From positions 1-16,203 of the forward strand of contig DAISXU010000046.1 in assembly GCA_036825655.1 (NCBI GenBank): a stretch of DNA of 16,203 nucleotides, read 5' to 3'. The translations under genes were made by a program, and so were the position numbers. This stretch comes from JALQTD01 sp036825655 (GTDB lineage: Bacteria > Bacteroidota > Bacteroidia > Flavobacteriales_D > Sanyastnellaceae). The stretch's first letter is position 1; the number at the start of each line of letters is the position of its first letter. Below, piece by piece: positions 15,165 through 16,203 of the stretch. Under the pieces are notes generated by a model. The model saw only the letters and a list, made by a program, of their open reading frames with translations, made no database searches and was not told the DNA's origin.

Positions 15165-15653
15165 ATGAAACAAATAACAACCACCCTACTTATGGCTTTA
15201 GCCGCCCATGCATTCAGTCTCCTTCATAGCATTCCACAGGATTATCAAGATGCATTAGAACTTCACAACAACGCAAGAAAAGATGTGGGAGTGGAACCGC
15301 TCATTTGGTCTGAACAACTTGCCAGAGAAGCCCAACGTTACGCGAGCGAAATGGCTCGAACCGGGAAGTTCGAACATGCAGAAGTAGACGACGGTGAAAA
15401 TCTCTACTGGCACTCCGCAGAAATCAACTCACCTGGTGTTGCTGCATCCAACGCTTGGATCGAAGAAAAATCCGAATACAACCACCGAGGAAATTGGAAT
15501 GACAACTGGCAGGCAGCGGGTCACTATACACAAATTGTATGGCGCAGTACGACACACATGGGTCTGGGCGTAGCTGTTTCGAACAGTGGCGAAACCTACG
15601 TAGTGGCCCGTTATAATCCACCTGGCAATTTCTTCGGCGAAAAACCCTATTAA
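15165..15653 (+). CDS. Secreted CAP/SCP-domain (PR-1-like) protein
   Basis: The 162-residue product has an N-terminal signal peptide (MKQITTTLLMALAAHA) and a single compact CAP domain. The markers, in order, are LHNNARKDVGVEPLIWSEQL (helix 1), FEHA, GENLYW, GHYTQIVWRSTTHMGLG (the CAP1 signature) and VARYNPPGNFFGEKPY (CAP2). The metal-site tetrad is visible as His71, Glu78, Glu101 and His120, so the central cavity is probably intact. The cysteines that stabilise eukaryotic CAP proteins are absent, as is usual for bacterial ones. Bacterial CAP proteins are secreted with poorly known roles, including binding of lipids or small ligands and putative protease activity. No Bacteroidota-type sorting domain follows. 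TACATTTT at 15119-15126 is a weak promoter candidate. The stop codon overlaps the poly-U part of the opposing rRNA terminator. Confidence 0.94.
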   Translation: MKQITTTLLMALAAHAFSLLHSIPQDYQDALELHNNARKDVGVEPLIWSEQLAREAQRYASEMARTGKFEHAEVDDGENLYWHSAEINSPGVAASNAWIEEKSEYNHRGNWNDNWQAAGHYTQIVWRSTTHMGLGVAVSNSGETYVVARYNPPGNFFGEKPY

Positions 15654-15683
15654 AAAAAAGAGGGTCCCTGTTAGGGGACCCTC
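15652..15683 (-). terminator. Intrinsic terminator of the rRNA operon
   Basis: A perfect 9-bp stem, GAGGGTCCC (15660-15668) and GGGACCCTC (15675-15683), has a 6-nt loop. Read on the minus strand it is followed by T8 (complement of 15652-15659). It sits directly after 5S rRNA and so ends the rRNA operon. On the plus strand no T-run follows, so it is not a good terminator for the CAP gene. Confidence 0.88.
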
Positions 15684-15685
15684 AA

Positions 15686-15793
<108 letters not shown>

Positions 15794-15884
15794 ATTGGAT
15801 GTTGGTCAGAGCGAACAGGTGTTCGCGGCCGGCCTTTGCCGGTCTGTTCCAACAAATGGGAACATACTGGTAGAAAAATCTGCA
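15794..15884 (-). other. 23S-5S internal spacer with three abutting hairpins
   Basis: The spacer is about 90 bp and holds no tRNA. Three inverted repeats follow each other with no gap: 15811-15826 (GCGAAC/GTTCGC, 4-nt loop), 15827-15844 (GGCCGGC/GCCGGTC, 4-nt loop, one mismatched pair) and 15845-15864 (TGTTCC/GGAACA, 8-nt loop). They probably help fold or process the precursor transcript. Confidence 0.6.

Positions 15885-16203
<319 letters not shown>

Noticed and set aside
15794..15884. A tRNA gene in the 23S-5S spacer
   Set aside because: The hairpins do not form a cloverleaf, and no T-loop GTTCRA box or acceptor pairing of the right size is present.

Overview
The window looks like chromosomal DNA from a member of the Bacteroidota, probably near Flavobacteriales. 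The support is a type IX secretion (T9SS) sorting domain on a secreted protease, candidate promoter boxes of the TAnnTTTG type used in this phylum, few clear Shine-Dalgarno sequences, SprB-like and thrombospondin-type-3-like repeats in a giant secreted protein, and Bacteroidota-like 5S and 23S rRNA. Base composition appears near 50% GC. Genus and species cannot be read from the sequence.

Layout. (1) 1-1535: the 5' part of mnmE (tRNA U34 modification GTPase) on the minus strand, divergent from sucD (succinyl-CoA ligase alpha subunit) across 48 bp, with a bidirectional terminator after sucD. (2) 1557-6331: a minus-strand pair, a 242-residue secreted protein of unknown function joined by an ATGA stop/start overlap to a 1349-residue secreted protein. 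The large protein has six exactly 57-residue cysteine-bearing calcium-type repeats, a diverged seventh, and a MopE-like metal-binding end. (3) 6332-6754: a 423-bp gene-free region between two divergent clusters. (4) 6755-10035: a plus-strand cluster with two 7-nt gaps: a membrane-anchored AsmA-like protein, a T9SS-exported metzincin (matrixin-like) protease, and a small NTF2/SnoaL-like lipoprotein candidate. (5) 10032-15062: an AtoE-type short-chain fatty acid transporter (minus), a B12-binding-type radical SAM enzyme (plus), and a sodium/solute symporter (minus). Both convergent gene ends overlap. (6) 15165-16203: a secreted CAP/SCP-domain protein running head-on into an rRNA operon whose 5S gene and 23S 3' end lie on the minus strand.

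How the genes may work together. The five products of 1557-10035 are all predicted to be exported or membrane-anchored, and the two clusters diverge from one control region. They are the best candidate here for an undescribed cell-surface or secreted module: a metal-binding, calcium-stabilised giant protein, a partner, a protease, an envelope protein and a lipoprotein. This functional link is inferred from arrangement only. The remaining genes are housekeeping or transport functions with no evident shared pathway.
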